A stretch of DNA of 64,000 nt from Artemia franciscana (GCF_032884065.1 NC_088864.1:19795999-19859998), one strand, 5' to 3'. Shown: positions 1 to 39,306, numbered from the stretch's first letter. The notes: a model not told the origin generated them from the sequence alone. Program-made: numbers and translations.

Positions 1-412
1 AAAAGGAAAATTAATTTTTCAGTCAATTTGACCGTATTGAAAACAGTCAAGCTATCCACAAAAAGAAAAAGAAAAAAAAAACATGAAAATTATTACATAA
101 AACAAAGAAAAACGTACTGAAACCCCTGTGAAACGAGATTTTTTTCTTTTTGTTGTTCTGTTTTACAGAACTCAAAACAAGACAATGGGCTGATTCAAGC
201 CATTATACCCGCATTGAAAACTGTCAGATTGATCACTGAAAGAAAAAAATCCCAAAAAACAACCTTAAAATTACTGTATAAAACAAAGAAAAACGTGCTA
301 AAACCCAATGTGAAACAATTTTTCTTTTATTTGTTCTGTTTTGCAGAAGCCAAACTAGACAATGGGCAGATTTAAGCCATGATGCCCATATCGAAAACTG
401 TCAAGCTTTGTA

Positions 413-484
<72 letters not shown>

Positions 485-545
485 TAAAGTTACTGTATAT
501 AACAAAGAAAATTCTGTTTTTCTCATTTATTGGTTTTACAAAATG
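1..545. repeat. Three degenerate ~177-bp tandem repeats with a 68-base A run
   Basis: AATGGGC followed by GATTCAAGCCAT-like text starts copies at 184 and 361. The GAAAACTGTCAAGCT block occurs near 38, 217 and 393. The third copy contains an A run at 415-482. No gene is seen from 1 to 1,600. Confidence 0.75.
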
Positions 546-1600
546 GGTCCTAAAATTTTTTTACGACTAAGAGTCCTATTATTACCGTTCCAGATATTAT
601 TCGATATTTCGCACCGATATTGATATCCAGCTCAATATATTGATATCAACATCAGATATTGCACACTACTATAAAAATGGGCCTTTATTCGCATACAGGG
701 GTTGATTCATAAATAATATAATAAAAGTAGCTAAAAGTGTAATTTTTTTCCGATTATGAAACAGACTAAATGATATATTAATCTGATGATTTCTAGTCCG
801 AAAATTTAAAGAACACAAGTGCCCAATGGAAAACAGAGAAATAGAAAGACAAGCCAAGTAAAAAGATGAAAGAGTTCGAGAAATACAGATAATTCAAATT
901 GAAAAATTAAGAAAGCTATTGGCCCAGGTCAAAGTAGAGAAATAGAAAGACAACCTCGATAAAACTATACAACATTCCGATAAATCGCAGCACTACCAGT
1001 AAGTAAGATAAGAAAAGTACGCACCCGATAAAAAGCTAAGAAATAGAAAAGTACAAGCCGATTAAAAAGAAATCTGCCGGATTTTAATAATTCGAGTTGT
1101 AAGATCGTGGGACACAAAAGAAAGCGGAGAAACACCACTTAACGACAACGCCATTTAACGACAAAACCAAACTAGAAACTACTACTAGGATTGCGCATCA
1201 TTTTTGGACTAGTAAGTTGTTGCTGCTGTCGTTGACCATTCCTCTATTAAGGGACATTTTCACATTGATAACCTTACTACTGCTGCCACTAATCATACCG
1301 TCTTCCCTCTCCCTAATTTAAAAAAAAACCTTTATTTCAACCAAACCTTAAAATCCCCCTATGAGTTTTCCAAACTTATAGCGTTCGGTTTTTAACTTCA
1401 GGCGAGCCTAACCTAAATCATTCTACTTTTATCACGCCTTCCCAGCTATTTATTAGAGCGGCTCCGTACACATGCTGTGGATATGTCTGATCAATCAAAC
1501 CTATTCTTAGTTTATAAATTATTTATGAATCAACCCCTCAAAGACTTGAACGACAAACATGGTCTTCAACTATACATTCACAACAAGACAGAGAGAAAAT
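546..1600. other. No gene recognised
   Basis: AT-rich DNA with short A-rich, GATAAAAAG-like repetitive text at 840-1080. Reading both strands shows no long frame or domain. Confidence 0.6.
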
Positions 1601-1613
1601 AGAAATACAAAGA

Positions 1614-2215
1614 GTACTTCAAAGTACATAGATAGGAAATAGGTAAAGTGAAACTATAGATAAACAGTGTTTTGTCGCAAAAAATGTTACCACCCAAAAC
1701 TTCAATATTTTTACTGACTTAATATTTCTCACAAAAAGCAAATCAGGTATTAAAAAGGTATTTACTTAAAAGTACATAGAAAGGAAATAGGTAAAGCGAA
1801 ACTACAGATAAACAGGGTTTTGTCGCAAAAAATGTTGCCACTCAAACTTCAGTATTTTTTCTGGCTTAATATTTCTCACAAAAGAGCAAGTCAGGTATTA
1901 AAAAGGTATGTACTTCAAAGTACATAGAAAGGAAATAGGTATATGTGAAACTACAGATAAACAGGGTTTTGTCGCAAAAAACTGTTGCCACCCAAAACTT
2001 CAATATTTTTACTGACTTAATATTTCTCACAAAAGAACAAATCAGGTATTAAAAAGGTATTTATTTCAAAGTACATAGATATGAAAAAGGTAAAGTGAAA
2101 CTACAGATAAAAAGGGTTTTGTCGCAAAAAAATGTTGCCACCCAAAACTTCAGTATTTTTACTGACTTAGTATTTCTCACAAAAGAACAAATCAGGTATT
2201 AAAAAGACGTTTACT
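1614..2215. repeat. Four tandem copies of a ~148-bp repeat
   Basis: The block AAAGTACATAGA-AGGAAATAGGTAAAG begins copies near 1621, 1770, 1916 and 2068. Each ends with a CAAATCAGGTATTAAAAAGG-like sequence. Copies are about 90% alike by eye and show no coding frame. Confidence 0.85.
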
Positions 2216-3500
2216 GGTCTCTCCAGAGGTTGCTGGTCAGTCCAGATGTGTGTGCAACTTGATGTACAAATATCAAAAGGCAGGGTATTTAGGTTTCCTT
2301 TCAGATATCATGGTTGTCCCTCTAACGCCAAGCTAGTAAAGAACGAAATCCAGCCCATTTGTAACCGAAAATTTAAAAAGAATTTTTAAAATAACTGTTA
2401 AGAGATGAAGAATCACCATTTGAAATTGATTCAGGAACGGTAACTATAAAATCGAATAATCTTAGCAATAAAAGTTTCGTTACGAAAAAAAAATTGGTAG
2501 GAATTTCAAAAAATAGCCTGAAAACCTCAAAAAAGGTGTCAAGCCGATATGAAAACTACATCACTGGAATCACCATACCCAAAACCACATTTAAGAGAAT
2601 TACCGGTCAACCATCTTGAGTAACAAGGAAAACCAATTTTTCGTAAGGAATGCATCGACGTCTCTTTTTTACACTTAAAGAATAATGTGATTGTCACAAA
2701 ATAATAAACCAATTAATAATAAATCCAAACGAAAATAATCAATCACAAAAATAAACCAATAGAATTAAAGCACACAAAAGTGTACGACAGTAATTTCTCT
2801 TTTGTCTTTGTTAAAATATTTTATCTTTAGTGACGTTATTATTAATCACTAATGTTTCACAACTGTTAATTGCTCATTTCAAAATGCGGGAATATGGTAA
2901 ATCGAAAAAAACAACTGTAGTCTATAAATGCAAATTTATGACGGTAACGTAAAGATTTAGCCGATTTTGCGAAAAGAATGCAGACTTTCTGAAACGAAGC
3001 TCAAATCAAATATGGCCACTCGAAATCAAAACTGTCCAGGTTTGTCTTCCAACCCACCTAGTAATTAGGCTAATGACAAGAAACTTGATCCCAGGGACGG
3101 TGCTTAATTTTTCCCTTGATAGGGAGTCGCTGGTCCATTCTTTTTTTGAAAATCTAATTAACAATCAGTTTCTTTGAGTTTAGTCAGCTCTGCCCTAACT
3201 TTTCAGGAGGTAGTGATTTCTTTCAGTCCTACGCAATAAGAGTTTTAATTCACAAAGGAACCTTCTTCGATAAGATTCAACACAACTCTTCGGAAACCTG
3301 TTATAGACCTACTCGAAAAAGCACGATTCCAATTACCATTTTCAATATAGACTAGGTGCCCTATAATTGAAGTGAATAGCCCCATCTATTTAGGGTAGAA
3401 TAGTAAATCCATGATTGCAAACTGATGCCCAAAACTTCTAAACAGGGCAAGATAAAGGGCGATTGGAAGGACTGGGTCCAATCAGGCCCCGCATTTGAAA
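2216..3500. other. No gene recognised
   Basis: Unassigned AT-rich DNA. No splice-bounded frame, SINE promoter boxes or inverted-repeat termini were found. Confidence 0.5.
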
Positions 3501-3508
3501 GGGCCCCG

Positions 3509-3510
<2 letters not shown>

Positions 3511-3594
<84 letters not shown>
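3511..3594. repeat. (TA)n microsatellite
   Basis: About 42 TA dinucleotides, preceded by GGGCCCCGCT, a decamer that recurs at 3767-3776. Confidence 0.95.
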
Positions 3595-3597
<3 letters not shown>

Positions 3598-3776
3598 TTT
3601 ATAATATAGAAAACTGATGCCCGTAAAAGTTCATGTCTGATTAATAGAATTTAATCGGGATAGTCCTATAGGCTATTACAGATATTTTGCACTACGTACT
3701 TGAACGACGTTGCGTACGTAAACTACTATGAATGTATATCTTATTTAAATATTTAATATATAGAGAGGGCCCCGCT

Positions 3777-5361
3777 AAAAAGATCCAATTGGTCCACACG
3801 CCTATACAATATGGTCCTGCTGCTAAACTTAACTTTATAAGAACGGAGTATGTTTACAATTTAGGGATGGGCCAGAAGCTCCCAAAGGAAACTCTCAAAA
3901 CAGAAAGCGTTCATGGAAAATACGGAAAATAAAGAAATAATAATGAATTCTAATGATCTTTAATTAGAATAGTATTAAAAATATTAATTAGCAAGTTCTA
4001 TCTATATATCTTGGCTTACGCCTAAAGTTTGTATCTGACTAGAGGGGGTTTTCGGAGGAGGAGAGGGGGAACTTGCCCCAGACACAGAAATTTTAGAGGT
4101 GCAAAATTTTCAATAAATAATCTAAAAGTTATAATCATTTTACAATTTTTTACATTTTATTTTTCTTAAAGTAAAGAAGAGGGAGTAGTTGGCAGTAAGT
4201 ATAAGCAAATTGAATCCAAAATTTAGATTTTTCCCATATCTTTATCACCATTCCTTGAAAATAAAAGTAAATAGACTGAATATAATTATTTTTAATGTTT
4301 TTTTTGTGATGCTTTGCATTCAAAACTGTTCGTATTTTAAAGGACCTCGAGCTAATTAATAATAATGCAGAGGCTAAAGTAAGAAAAGTCAGATTTAAAT
4401 AAACGGAAAATTTTTGTTTTTAGATAATTTTTTTTTATTTGTCCTGAAGATTTTTGTGGGACAGAGGTGGGATCAAGATTTTTCCCCGGCCGCAAGAGCG
4501 GCCAGAACTGCCAGTACATCTGACATTTTCAAAGCTCTGAAAATAATTGTCAAAAACCGTCAGCGAGCTGATTGAGAACAGCTTAGCAGACAGTTTTTGG
4601 CAACCATCCCAGACATGTGGAAAATGTCATATACAAAATTTGGACGTAAGAGCCACGATATATTAAGATCAGAATTGGCTTCTCAGAATTACATTTCGTA
4701 AATAACACTCTTTGGATCAATTTTGGCGTCTTAATGCTATAAAAGTATCGACCTTTTTTCATACAACTGTAAATGGACAAATTTCGTTCAATAAAATAGA
4801 TCATAATAGTTGAATTTAAGATATACATTCATCTTTCATATTTCAAGAGTCTTAACAGGTTTCTGAGAAAAACAAAGGAAGAGAAAAAAGATCTGAATTT
4901 CAGCACCATCAGAATCATACAAAAGTGGTAAAATGGATTACAAACTTTAGAGGGTAGGAGAGGGAGAGGGGGGAGGGATAGACGAAAAAAAATATTCAAT
5001 TTATTGTAGTTTACGTATAAAAAGCAATTTCGATTTCACAACTGTAAAAAGCAATTCCAAATCTGTATCCCTCATTCTCATTGAATTTGTTTTTAAAACG
5101 CTAAAACTTCCTAATTAATTCAAAATTTTTAAAACGTGAAAAAACGTTCCAAATGTTTAAGACACCGTATTGGAGTAAATTTTTAACGCGCTTCATAATA
5201 CAATAACAAGCTGTTAAAAAAAATGCTAAAAACAAATATGTAGCAAGAAAATCAAATAGAGAAATCACGATGAAAATACAACAAACAAAATAGCTATGAT
5301 TCTTCAGAAATACATAATAATCTGTTAAAACTTGTTAACCCAGCACAATAAATACACACAC

Positions 5362-5363
<2 letters not shown>
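3777..5363. other. No gene recognised
   Basis: AT-rich DNA with a purine-rich segment (4040-4080) and a few G-rich patches (4955-4980). Translations give no recognisable protein. Confidence 0.5.

Positions 5364-5364
<1 letters not shown>

Positions 5365-5457
<93 letters not shown>
5365..5457. repeat. (TA)n microsatellite
   Basis: About 46 TA dinucleotides followed by irregular ATATA-rich sequence to 5,520. Confidence 0.95.
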
Positions 5458-5460
<3 letters not shown>

Positions 5461-5899
5461 GCATATAAATATATAACATATTATACATATTTATATAAAT
5501 AACATATAATATATATAACGTGTGACAATAAAAAAAAAATCAAACAAACAATAAAGCAGTCATACCTAAAAGAAAAAAAGGACTAGGTCGACTTCAAAGC
5601 TTTACTTAAGGACATTTTCATAATAATGTAATTTCTTTAATTATTATTTCCTTTGAATTCAAAAATAGCAAAGTATGATAGTAATTTTAAACATATATAT
5701 AACCGAGACTTAATCAGTTCTACAGTCCTTTCCGATAGAATAATATCTATTTATGATAATGGCTATGGTGAAATAGAAGTGAGTAACAAAGCAGGCCTTT
5801 TTACAGCATATGAAATTAAGATGCCTTCAAATTGAGGTACAATCAATACAACTAATGAGAAGCATTCATTAAAACTTTTTAAAACAACTTCTGCGTTAC

Positions 5900-5928
<29 letters not shown>
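5900..5928. repeat. Poly-A run of 29
   Basis: Uninterrupted A run. Upstream sequence is not recognisable as a LINE or SINE, so a retrotransposon tail is possible but unproven. Confidence 0.9.
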
Positions 5929-5931
<3 letters not shown>

Positions 5932-7048
5932 ATGGTGAAGCATCAAAAAATGACTTATAAATAATCTTTATCTATTAAAATATACTGATGGTTCATTAAG
6001 CAGTGTTTTTTTTCCCTAAAAACATCTGCAAATACCCTAAATTAGTTAATATCGATTTATCTAAAATGAGAAGGTGTTTGTGATAAATAAAAACATCCAT
6101 AAATAGACTTTCTTTTTACCTATATTTATGCAATATAGAAGTGATTTTTCAGAGTCAGTGCAGTAGCGTTGTGCAGCAGACAATTTCTAAGCAGTGAAGA
6201 CAAATGGCGACGCAAGGTCGAAGCTCAACCCCGCGTCCTGGGCACAGCATGCATGTACCTTTACTTACAGGCAAACAGACATAAAAAATTAGATACATAC
6301 AGCTAAAATTCCATAGCAGAAATGTAGCAAAAAAGGGGGAGGAGAAATAGGACTTAAAAGCTTTCACTGGGATCCAACCATTCGCATACATTCGCAAGCA
6401 TGCGTTGAAATTCATTTCAAACTTCGAATGAATATTTATAATTTTACCAACCAGGGGAAAAAATTGAAGAAGAGACAGAGATAAAGAAAGATTAAAAAAT
6501 AAAAAGGAAAGATTAAAATAAAGATAAAAATTAAACAGAAGATACAAGAAATAAAAGATAAAAGTAAGAAAAAAAGATTACGCAACAATGAAAATAAACT
6601 ATTGTCAACATGAACAGCAAAAACCTCACATCTGCATTTTTTTTTTCAAAATGTCTGGGTGAGCAGAAACTTATAAAAACAAATTTAATATTTAGATACA
6701 AGGTTGTCTGTGGCCAATAGCTTTGGACTTAAGACGCCTACTCAAAAAGTTCTCGGTCCAACAGACGTATCTTCTCTATATGGAAATACAATAGTGATTT
6801 TGCAAAAACAAAAATAAAAAGATTTTCGGTGTATGCCAGGGTGATGTATGAAATCCAATCAAAATCCAGAATTTAATCAAAATTACCAAATAAAAAAAAC
6901 CCTATCCAATAGGGGGAGAGAATATTCCAATTAATTATTCAAAACAGAGATGGTTTGTATAAACGCTGTTATACAATGTACAAGCTCAAGTAAGACCCAA
7001 ATTTTGACATAGGAAGTAAAAACAAATTTGATTTATTATTTCCGTGGC
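5929..7048. other. No gene recognised
   Basis: AT-rich DNA. The 130-codon minus-strand frame at 6155-6547 is Phe/Leu/Ser-rich, derives from a purine-rich tract and shows no domain. Confidence 0.5.
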
Positions 7049-7049
7049 G

Positions 7050-7382
7050 TTTTGCAAAACGGGCCAAGTCCACTTTTTTCTGAAAATGAAAAGCATATGG
7101 TTGGAAAGAGCTCAAAGAGATCTACCAATTGGTCCATTCCAGACGGGCTTATTTTTAATTCTGACCGAGTCATCAGTTGTACTAAAAGGGCCTACGAACA
7201 ATTTAGCAATTTGGACATTTCCAGCGGATTCTCATCAACAAGTTTACTAGGAATCAGTCTTTAAAGTTTCAAGTTTCTTACATTCTGATTGATGATAGAT
7301 ATTTTTACATTGTGAGTTTTTATTTTTATTTTACTCTCATGTAAAATCAGGAAAAGTGGACTTAAGCCCTTTTTGCAAAACA
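7050..7382. mobile_element. MITE-like element with ~30-bp terminal inverted repeats
   Basis: The left end reads TTTTGCAAAACGGGCCAAGT then CCACTTTTTTC. The right end, reversed, reads GTTTTGCAAAAAGGGCTTAA then GTCCACTTTTC. The left end is also part of a 14-bp perfect palindrome (CGTTTTGCAAAACG). No transposase is present. The target-site duplication is not clear. Confidence 0.6.
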
Positions 7383-7765
7383 ACACTGATTGAGCTTCTA
7401 CAAATATTGTAAATGGAATAGCTAACGAGCGTACACCGATAATAATGATATTTTAACCATACATTAAATATAGCATCCAAGGTCGACAGAATATAAGCAT
7501 CGGTATTGCCTTTGTCTTGTCCCGGCTATATGTTACAAAATACAATTTATCATTGTCCTTGGAAGGGCATACTACAGATGGTAGCACCACATATTCTATT
7601 CAAGGCCATATATTTTGTAACGCATACATATTCTGCCTATCTTAGAAACTACTTATACCACATGTCTGATAAGATTTCATAATACAGCTGTGTTAAAACA
7701 TTTGGACGAAATAATAAAAACTTAGAATGCTTTAAAAACTGTCTTTATATGCGATACATATAGAC

Positions 7766-7827
7766 AAGGGCCTATCCAGGATTTTGTTTGGCAGATGGCC
7801 TTAAAAAATATTTTCAAAACGCATCAA

Positions 7828-7915
<88 letters not shown>

Positions 7916-7992
7916 TACTTTTTTACGCGTCAGACGATTTTTTTTTCAGGCGGTGGGTTAAAACCGACAGTTCCCCTCCTGGATACGGCCTT
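7766..7992. mobile_element. MITE-like element with (TA)n core
   Basis: AAGGGCCTATCCAGGA at 7766-7781 is mirrored by TCCTGGATACGGCCTT at 7977-7992 (14 of 16 positions pair). Between them lie TA repeats (7830-7914) and T-rich text. A similar end (CCTGGATATGCCTT) occurs near 62,242, so this looks like a repeated family. Confidence 0.55.
7830..7914. repeat. (TA)n microsatellite
   Basis: About 42 TA units inside the MITE-like element. Confidence 0.95.
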
Positions 7993-8040
7993 GCATATAT
8001 ATCACATTCAAATCAGTAAGCAATCAAATTAACAACGCTT

Positions 8041-8150
8041 CTTGACTACCCAGCTCCCTGGATGGGTCCTGCAGTGTGTCATTACAGCCGGGTTAATTTC
8101 TGGGTCCCGTATTAGCAAGCAAAGGTAAACCCACTACCCCATCACAGGAC
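8041..8150 (-). mobile_element. tRNA-derived SINE fragment
   Basis: Minus strand: TCCTGTGATGGGGTAGTGGG (A-box-like) then GGGACCCAGAAATTAACCCG (worn B box), then GC-rich text. The same head is found at 17690-17805. Confidence 0.5.
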
Positions 8151-8371
8151 TACATATTCTAATTACATTTAATTATACACTTTTTAAAATCACCTCCTAT
8201 GATGTGCTGATACAGCTATATATCATGGAAAAATGGCCCATCGTTGGATTAAGCCACGGCCACTGAATGAAATAAACTTGAGTAAATTTTGCAACTAGAT
8301 AGAGTTAGCTATGCTAATGCAGTAAGTCGCACATATTACACGAAAGAGAAATGTACCTGTGAATAAAACTT

Positions 8372-35136
<26,765 letters not shown>

Positions 35137-35174
35137 TTTTATGTTTTCCAAATGAAAAATTCTGTATGTAAGCA

Positions 35175-35182
35175 ATTTGCAT
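35175..35182 (-). promoter_or_regulatory. Octamer-like motif upstream of the Regnase start
   Basis: On the minus strand the sequence reads ATGCAAAT about 40 bp upstream of the predicted start codon, next to a GC-rich stretch (35211-35220). This is the POU-factor octamer consensus. No clear TATA box is placed. An 8-mer match alone is weak evidence in AT-rich DNA. Confidence 0.25.
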
Positions 35183-37238
35183 AATGTACAATCCTTGCTT
35201 GGCGACTATAGAGGCGTGGCATCCCCAAAAGCATAGCTGTTAGACTCATAAATACTTTGAAGGAAACAACTATTTCGAAATTTTAATCAGTGATAAGGAG
35301 AGAGAACACCTAAAAAAGGTAAAGACAGGGAGGGGGGATTACCCACTAATCAATCTTCAACATCCTCTCAACATGTCCTGAAAATTTCAATTTAATGCCC
35401 TTAGTCGTCTTTTTAAAAGTCATTTTATTCAAAAGTGATACAAGGTCAAAAAAGGGCAAAGGATACCATGTCCCCACAGCCCCTGGGGCAAGGAATGTAG
35501 ATTATACAATTTGTCCAATTTTTTACAAGTAAGACTTATCATTGGGAAAGAGGGAGTATTTAATTCAAGGTCCAAAAGGCTAAGGGTGATGAAATGAAAT
35601 TTGAGGAAATTCTAAGCAAAATTAAAGGTGCTATCCCACCCAAATTATCAAAAAGGCATATCTGCAATATCTTAGGAATGGGTAAGGGTATCAGCTTGAA
35701 ACTTTCGGGGCAACTATTATTGCAACTGCAACTGTGACTACAACTTAAACTACTTGTGACTGCAAATGCTTTTAGTTGTAATTGCTTTTGGGAATTTCTG
35801 AGGGAGATATTGAACAAAATCAAAACACCTTATATAATATGTCAAAACACAAAATATTTGGAAATTTTGAGAGGAATTTTGAGCAAAAACAAAACACGAA
35901 CAAGTCTATTGCGTCATTTGCGCTTTACAAAAAAAATTATACTAGAGAAATTCGTTTACATCAAGAATTTTGACAAACAATAGTGAAAATAAATCTTGAA
36001 TTGCTTAGACTCCAGGGATTAATATAACTATACATTAAATTTTCGATTTATTTTCGTTATTTCTTTCCAGTGATATTGAGTGCTACAGTCATTTATTTTC
36101 TATTTGTCGTCGATATTTCGAAAGACAGAGCACAATCTTCGAAATTCAAATCATATTCTATAATATACATATGAAGCAATAGGCTTTAGAAATTTAACAG
36201 TTAGAGGGGGAAAGCAACAATAGCTAAACTCGAGCTAAAGCAATTTCAGTTTCAGTTTAACTTGAATATAAAATTCAATTTTCACACGTTTTAAGATTTA
36301 ATTATTTATACCAGGATCCTGTATCTTTATGTTGTATATGATCATTTATATTAGTTTCTACTCATTTTGGTTTCATTTATTCTTTAATTATAATTTCTCA
36401 TTGTTTTGAGCTTGAATTATTACCAGGCTTTATTTCTGCTGGTCTTAAAATTGATATGGGTCTTTACTTTGGTTTGAAAAACTTCTGTTTAGAAAAGTCT
36501 GTTTGATTATTGTTCTAAAAATAATTATTGCTGCCAAATAATTTTCAAACGGCCAAGCAATTAGTCAATAATTTCAAACGGCCAAAATGTTAATTTTAAA
36601 GTTTATTTTGATGATCTATTGCAACAGATATTCAGGATACGTTTTTTTATTTAACAAACTATTCCTCCTGATTAACAATAGACCTGCTTATCAATTAGAC
36701 ATCAAACTTGCAATCTGATCAGGATAATACCAGTTGCAATTGCGAGTTAGTAGTGGCTTGTCTTATCATCCTGGTACTGTCATAAGCAACTGTAAAATAT
36801 TCAGAATCCAAATTAAACTAATCCCATGGGATTTACAGTGAGAACAAAATTGGGTCTCATTAGACTTTTTGCCCCCCCCCCCAAGATTCTGAAAAAGTAA
36901 ATTTCAAATGTTCACCTGTCTCTTTGAAAAGAGACAAGTATTAATAAACTAAACGGCTCCATGCTGCAGCAACTTTAATCCCAATGTCCCAGAACCAAAG
37001 CAAGTGTGGCCCTTCCCCCCCCCACTAGGCTTGAATTGGGATAACACAAAACACTGAACTGACACAAAACAGCTGATCCTGACTTAATCTGACTGAAATC
37101 ACCCCACCCTCCTCCTTCCAGTAATTCCATATTACTTTCTTTTAAATGGAGAAATTTTGTCAAAGAAACTTCATATGTTTGCTTAATCTTTACTAAAATA
37201 GAAAAGCTTCAGTTTTAAAGCACTTCTTAATTAAGCAA
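35183..37238. other. Upstream flank of the Regnase gene; no gene recognised
   Basis: AT-rich DNA with C runs (36872-36882, 37014-37023) and a GTCTCTTTGAAAAGAGAC palindrome at 36917-36934. No domain in any frame. Confidence 0.5.
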
Positions 37239-37480
37239 GTGTGTTCTCCACCAACAAACATAAATGATATGTGGCCTACTTCACCAGAGACATGTAGAGA
37301 TCCTACACAAAAGACTTACAAAAGTGGAAAACAAGTTACAAATCATGCATTGACAGATGTATTTCACCAGTTGCTAAAGCAATTAAAAGTAGTTCGACCT
37401 TACTCTTTGCAGACAAGAAATGACCTGTAAATTACACATTGGATGAAAGATTTCAGCAGTTACTGAAGTGTGTAAAAGTA
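37239..37480 (+). other. Short frame with an imperfect ~90-bp internal duplication
   Basis: A 63-codon frame contains NHALTDVFHQLLKQLKV. About 90 bp on, the DNA repeats in worn form (frame text TLDERFQQLLKCVKV in another phase). It may be part of the Dcp2-like relic or of another decayed gene. Not recognised. Confidence 0.2.
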
Positions 37481-37850
37481 ATATGATTTATTTTGTACTG
37501 TCTTTGTGCATTCTACTTTGTTTTGTTTGTTAACTTTTTTTATATTTCTTTTTCTTATTTCTGTTTTACTTTTAATTGTCAGTTTTTATGTCTCAGTTTC
37601 TTTATTATGTTTGTGATTTTTTTGTTCATATCTTTTTTTATATTTCTTATTACAAGTTTTCAAACAATTAAACAGGTCTTACAGCATTTTGCAAAAAATA
37701 AATAATTCCTCATTAAACTATTTTCGTTACTTTGGGGGACTAAATCTCAAGAGTTTCTATATTTTGGACCTGGTCCCCTATGATAAATACCCCCAAAATA
37801 GAATAACTTTTAAAACAATACCTATTAAAAACACAACACATTAGTGCAAA

Positions 37851-39213
37851 ATGGAAATTAGTCATATTTTAAGAGAAAAGTTTGCACTCAAAATGACAGA
37901 AGAAGATAAAAGGGACATGGATAAAGTTTGCAACAATATTCAGCTGCTATACTGGTCCCTCTGCGGTACTAAGTATAGACACCTGATATAAAAGTTTCAA
38001 ATATACAAGTTTCATTAAGTTTACTTGTGTCAAAGAAGATCAATGATTTCAAAAGATTCATTCGTATATATAATATATGAAGGTATCGTTTTAAAAGATT
38101 CATTCAAATATATATTTCTTTAAGGAAGGAAAGAATTAAAGAGAGGTGGGTAAGACATTTTGAAAGTATGCTAAGCTGTATTAAAGTTACAGGACATGAT
38201 ATTAAAAAGAGTGTGACACTTGAGAAGTGAAGGTGATGAGATGAAGACTTATTTTGAGGAATAATTAAAGATAGTACTAAAATGACTAAAAATAATTAGG
38301 CTCCAGCTGCAGATAGTGTGGTAAATAAGATTAAAAAAGGAAAAAACAAAAAAGCAAGAAGTAACTGGGAAGTCGAAGATAACTTACTAAAGATTATGAA
38401 TGTGAGAATGAATATGATGAATATGAGGTATCCAACGAGGTATTTAGTTTTATGCTAATTTCAAATATACAAGTTTCATTAAGTTTGCTTGTGTCACAGA
38501 AGATTAATAATTTCAAAAGATTCACTCATTATATAGTAAGTTATATCAGTAATATAACTTACTACGGATTATGAATATGATGAATATGAGGTATCCAACA
38601 GAATTTGGATACCAATAGATACAACAAAAGAATTAGAGTTTTATGCTGATTTCAAATATACAAGTTTCATTAAGTTTGCTTGTGTCACAGAAGATCAATG
38701 ATTTCAAAAGATTCGTCCATAACATATTTGAGCTAGACGGAGTTCTAAAGAACCAAGTTTTAAAAGTGAATGGAATCTACAATAATTGACAAAGAAGAAG
38801 AGTGGCAATAAAAACATATAGATGCATTTTAATCAACAAGACATGTGACAAATTAGTGCTTGTTCAAGTGGTTGGAGGAGAGTCAAGATGGAGTTTTCCA
38901 AAAGGAAAAATTGAAGATAATAAAAGTGAAATAGAATGTGTAGTCAGAGAAGTGAATGAAGAAGCCAGGCAGGACTGAAAAAGTTCCACATCTGCAAAAG
39001 AATGGATCGAGCACTATGGCAAACGCAATAAATACAGCAAGCGCTTTGTGAGCTATGGTGCAAGTGAAGACTTCAAATTTGATCCAAAAGTTAAAAACGA
39101 GATTCTAGATGTTCAATTGCACTCAATATCAGATATCATCCATAAGCCCAACAATGTAAAATATTTTCTACTTGGGCTGTACACGAAAGACGTTTTATTG
39201 ATAATTAAAGAAA

Positions 39214-39221
<8 letters not shown>
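37851..39221 (+). pseudogene. Dcp2-like mRNA-decapping (Nudix) pseudogene
   Basis: The first piece (37851-37965) encodes MEISHILREKFALKMTEED, ending in NNIQLLYW, like the N-terminal helical domain of Dcp2. A short FYADF piece lies at about 38633. The main part (38691-39221, after the acceptor TTGTGTCACAG) encodes INDFKRFVHNIFELDG, then ILINKTCDKLVLVQ, then WSFPKGKIEDNK and REVNEEARQD. This is the Nudix box, followed by a box-B-like end. Two TGA stops interrupt it (after YNN and after RQD). The Nudix box has Lys at 38922 where Glu is expected and Arg at 38967 where Gly is expected. Dcp2 removes mRNA caps; this copy is almost surely inactive. Intron traces argue for a duplicated rather than a processed copy. 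The frame ends at the (TA)n tract. Confidence 0.75.

Positions 39222-39303
<82 letters not shown>
39216..39303. repeat. (TA)n microsatellite
   Basis: About 44 units, beginning within the last codon of the Dcp2-like frame. Confidence 0.95.

Positions 39304-39306
<3 letters not shown>

Noticed and set aside
379-570. Frame with a poly-Lys run
   Set aside because: Translation of the 68-base A run at 415-482.
3361-3597. Frame encoding long Tyr-Ile runs (also at 5294-5488, 7795-8019, 11427-11868, 13490-13926 and 39113-39337)
   Set aside because: These are translations of (TA)n microsatellites.
37493-37705. 70-codon Phe-rich frame
   Set aside because: Product of a T-rich stretch; hydrophobic low-complexity text without family resemblance.
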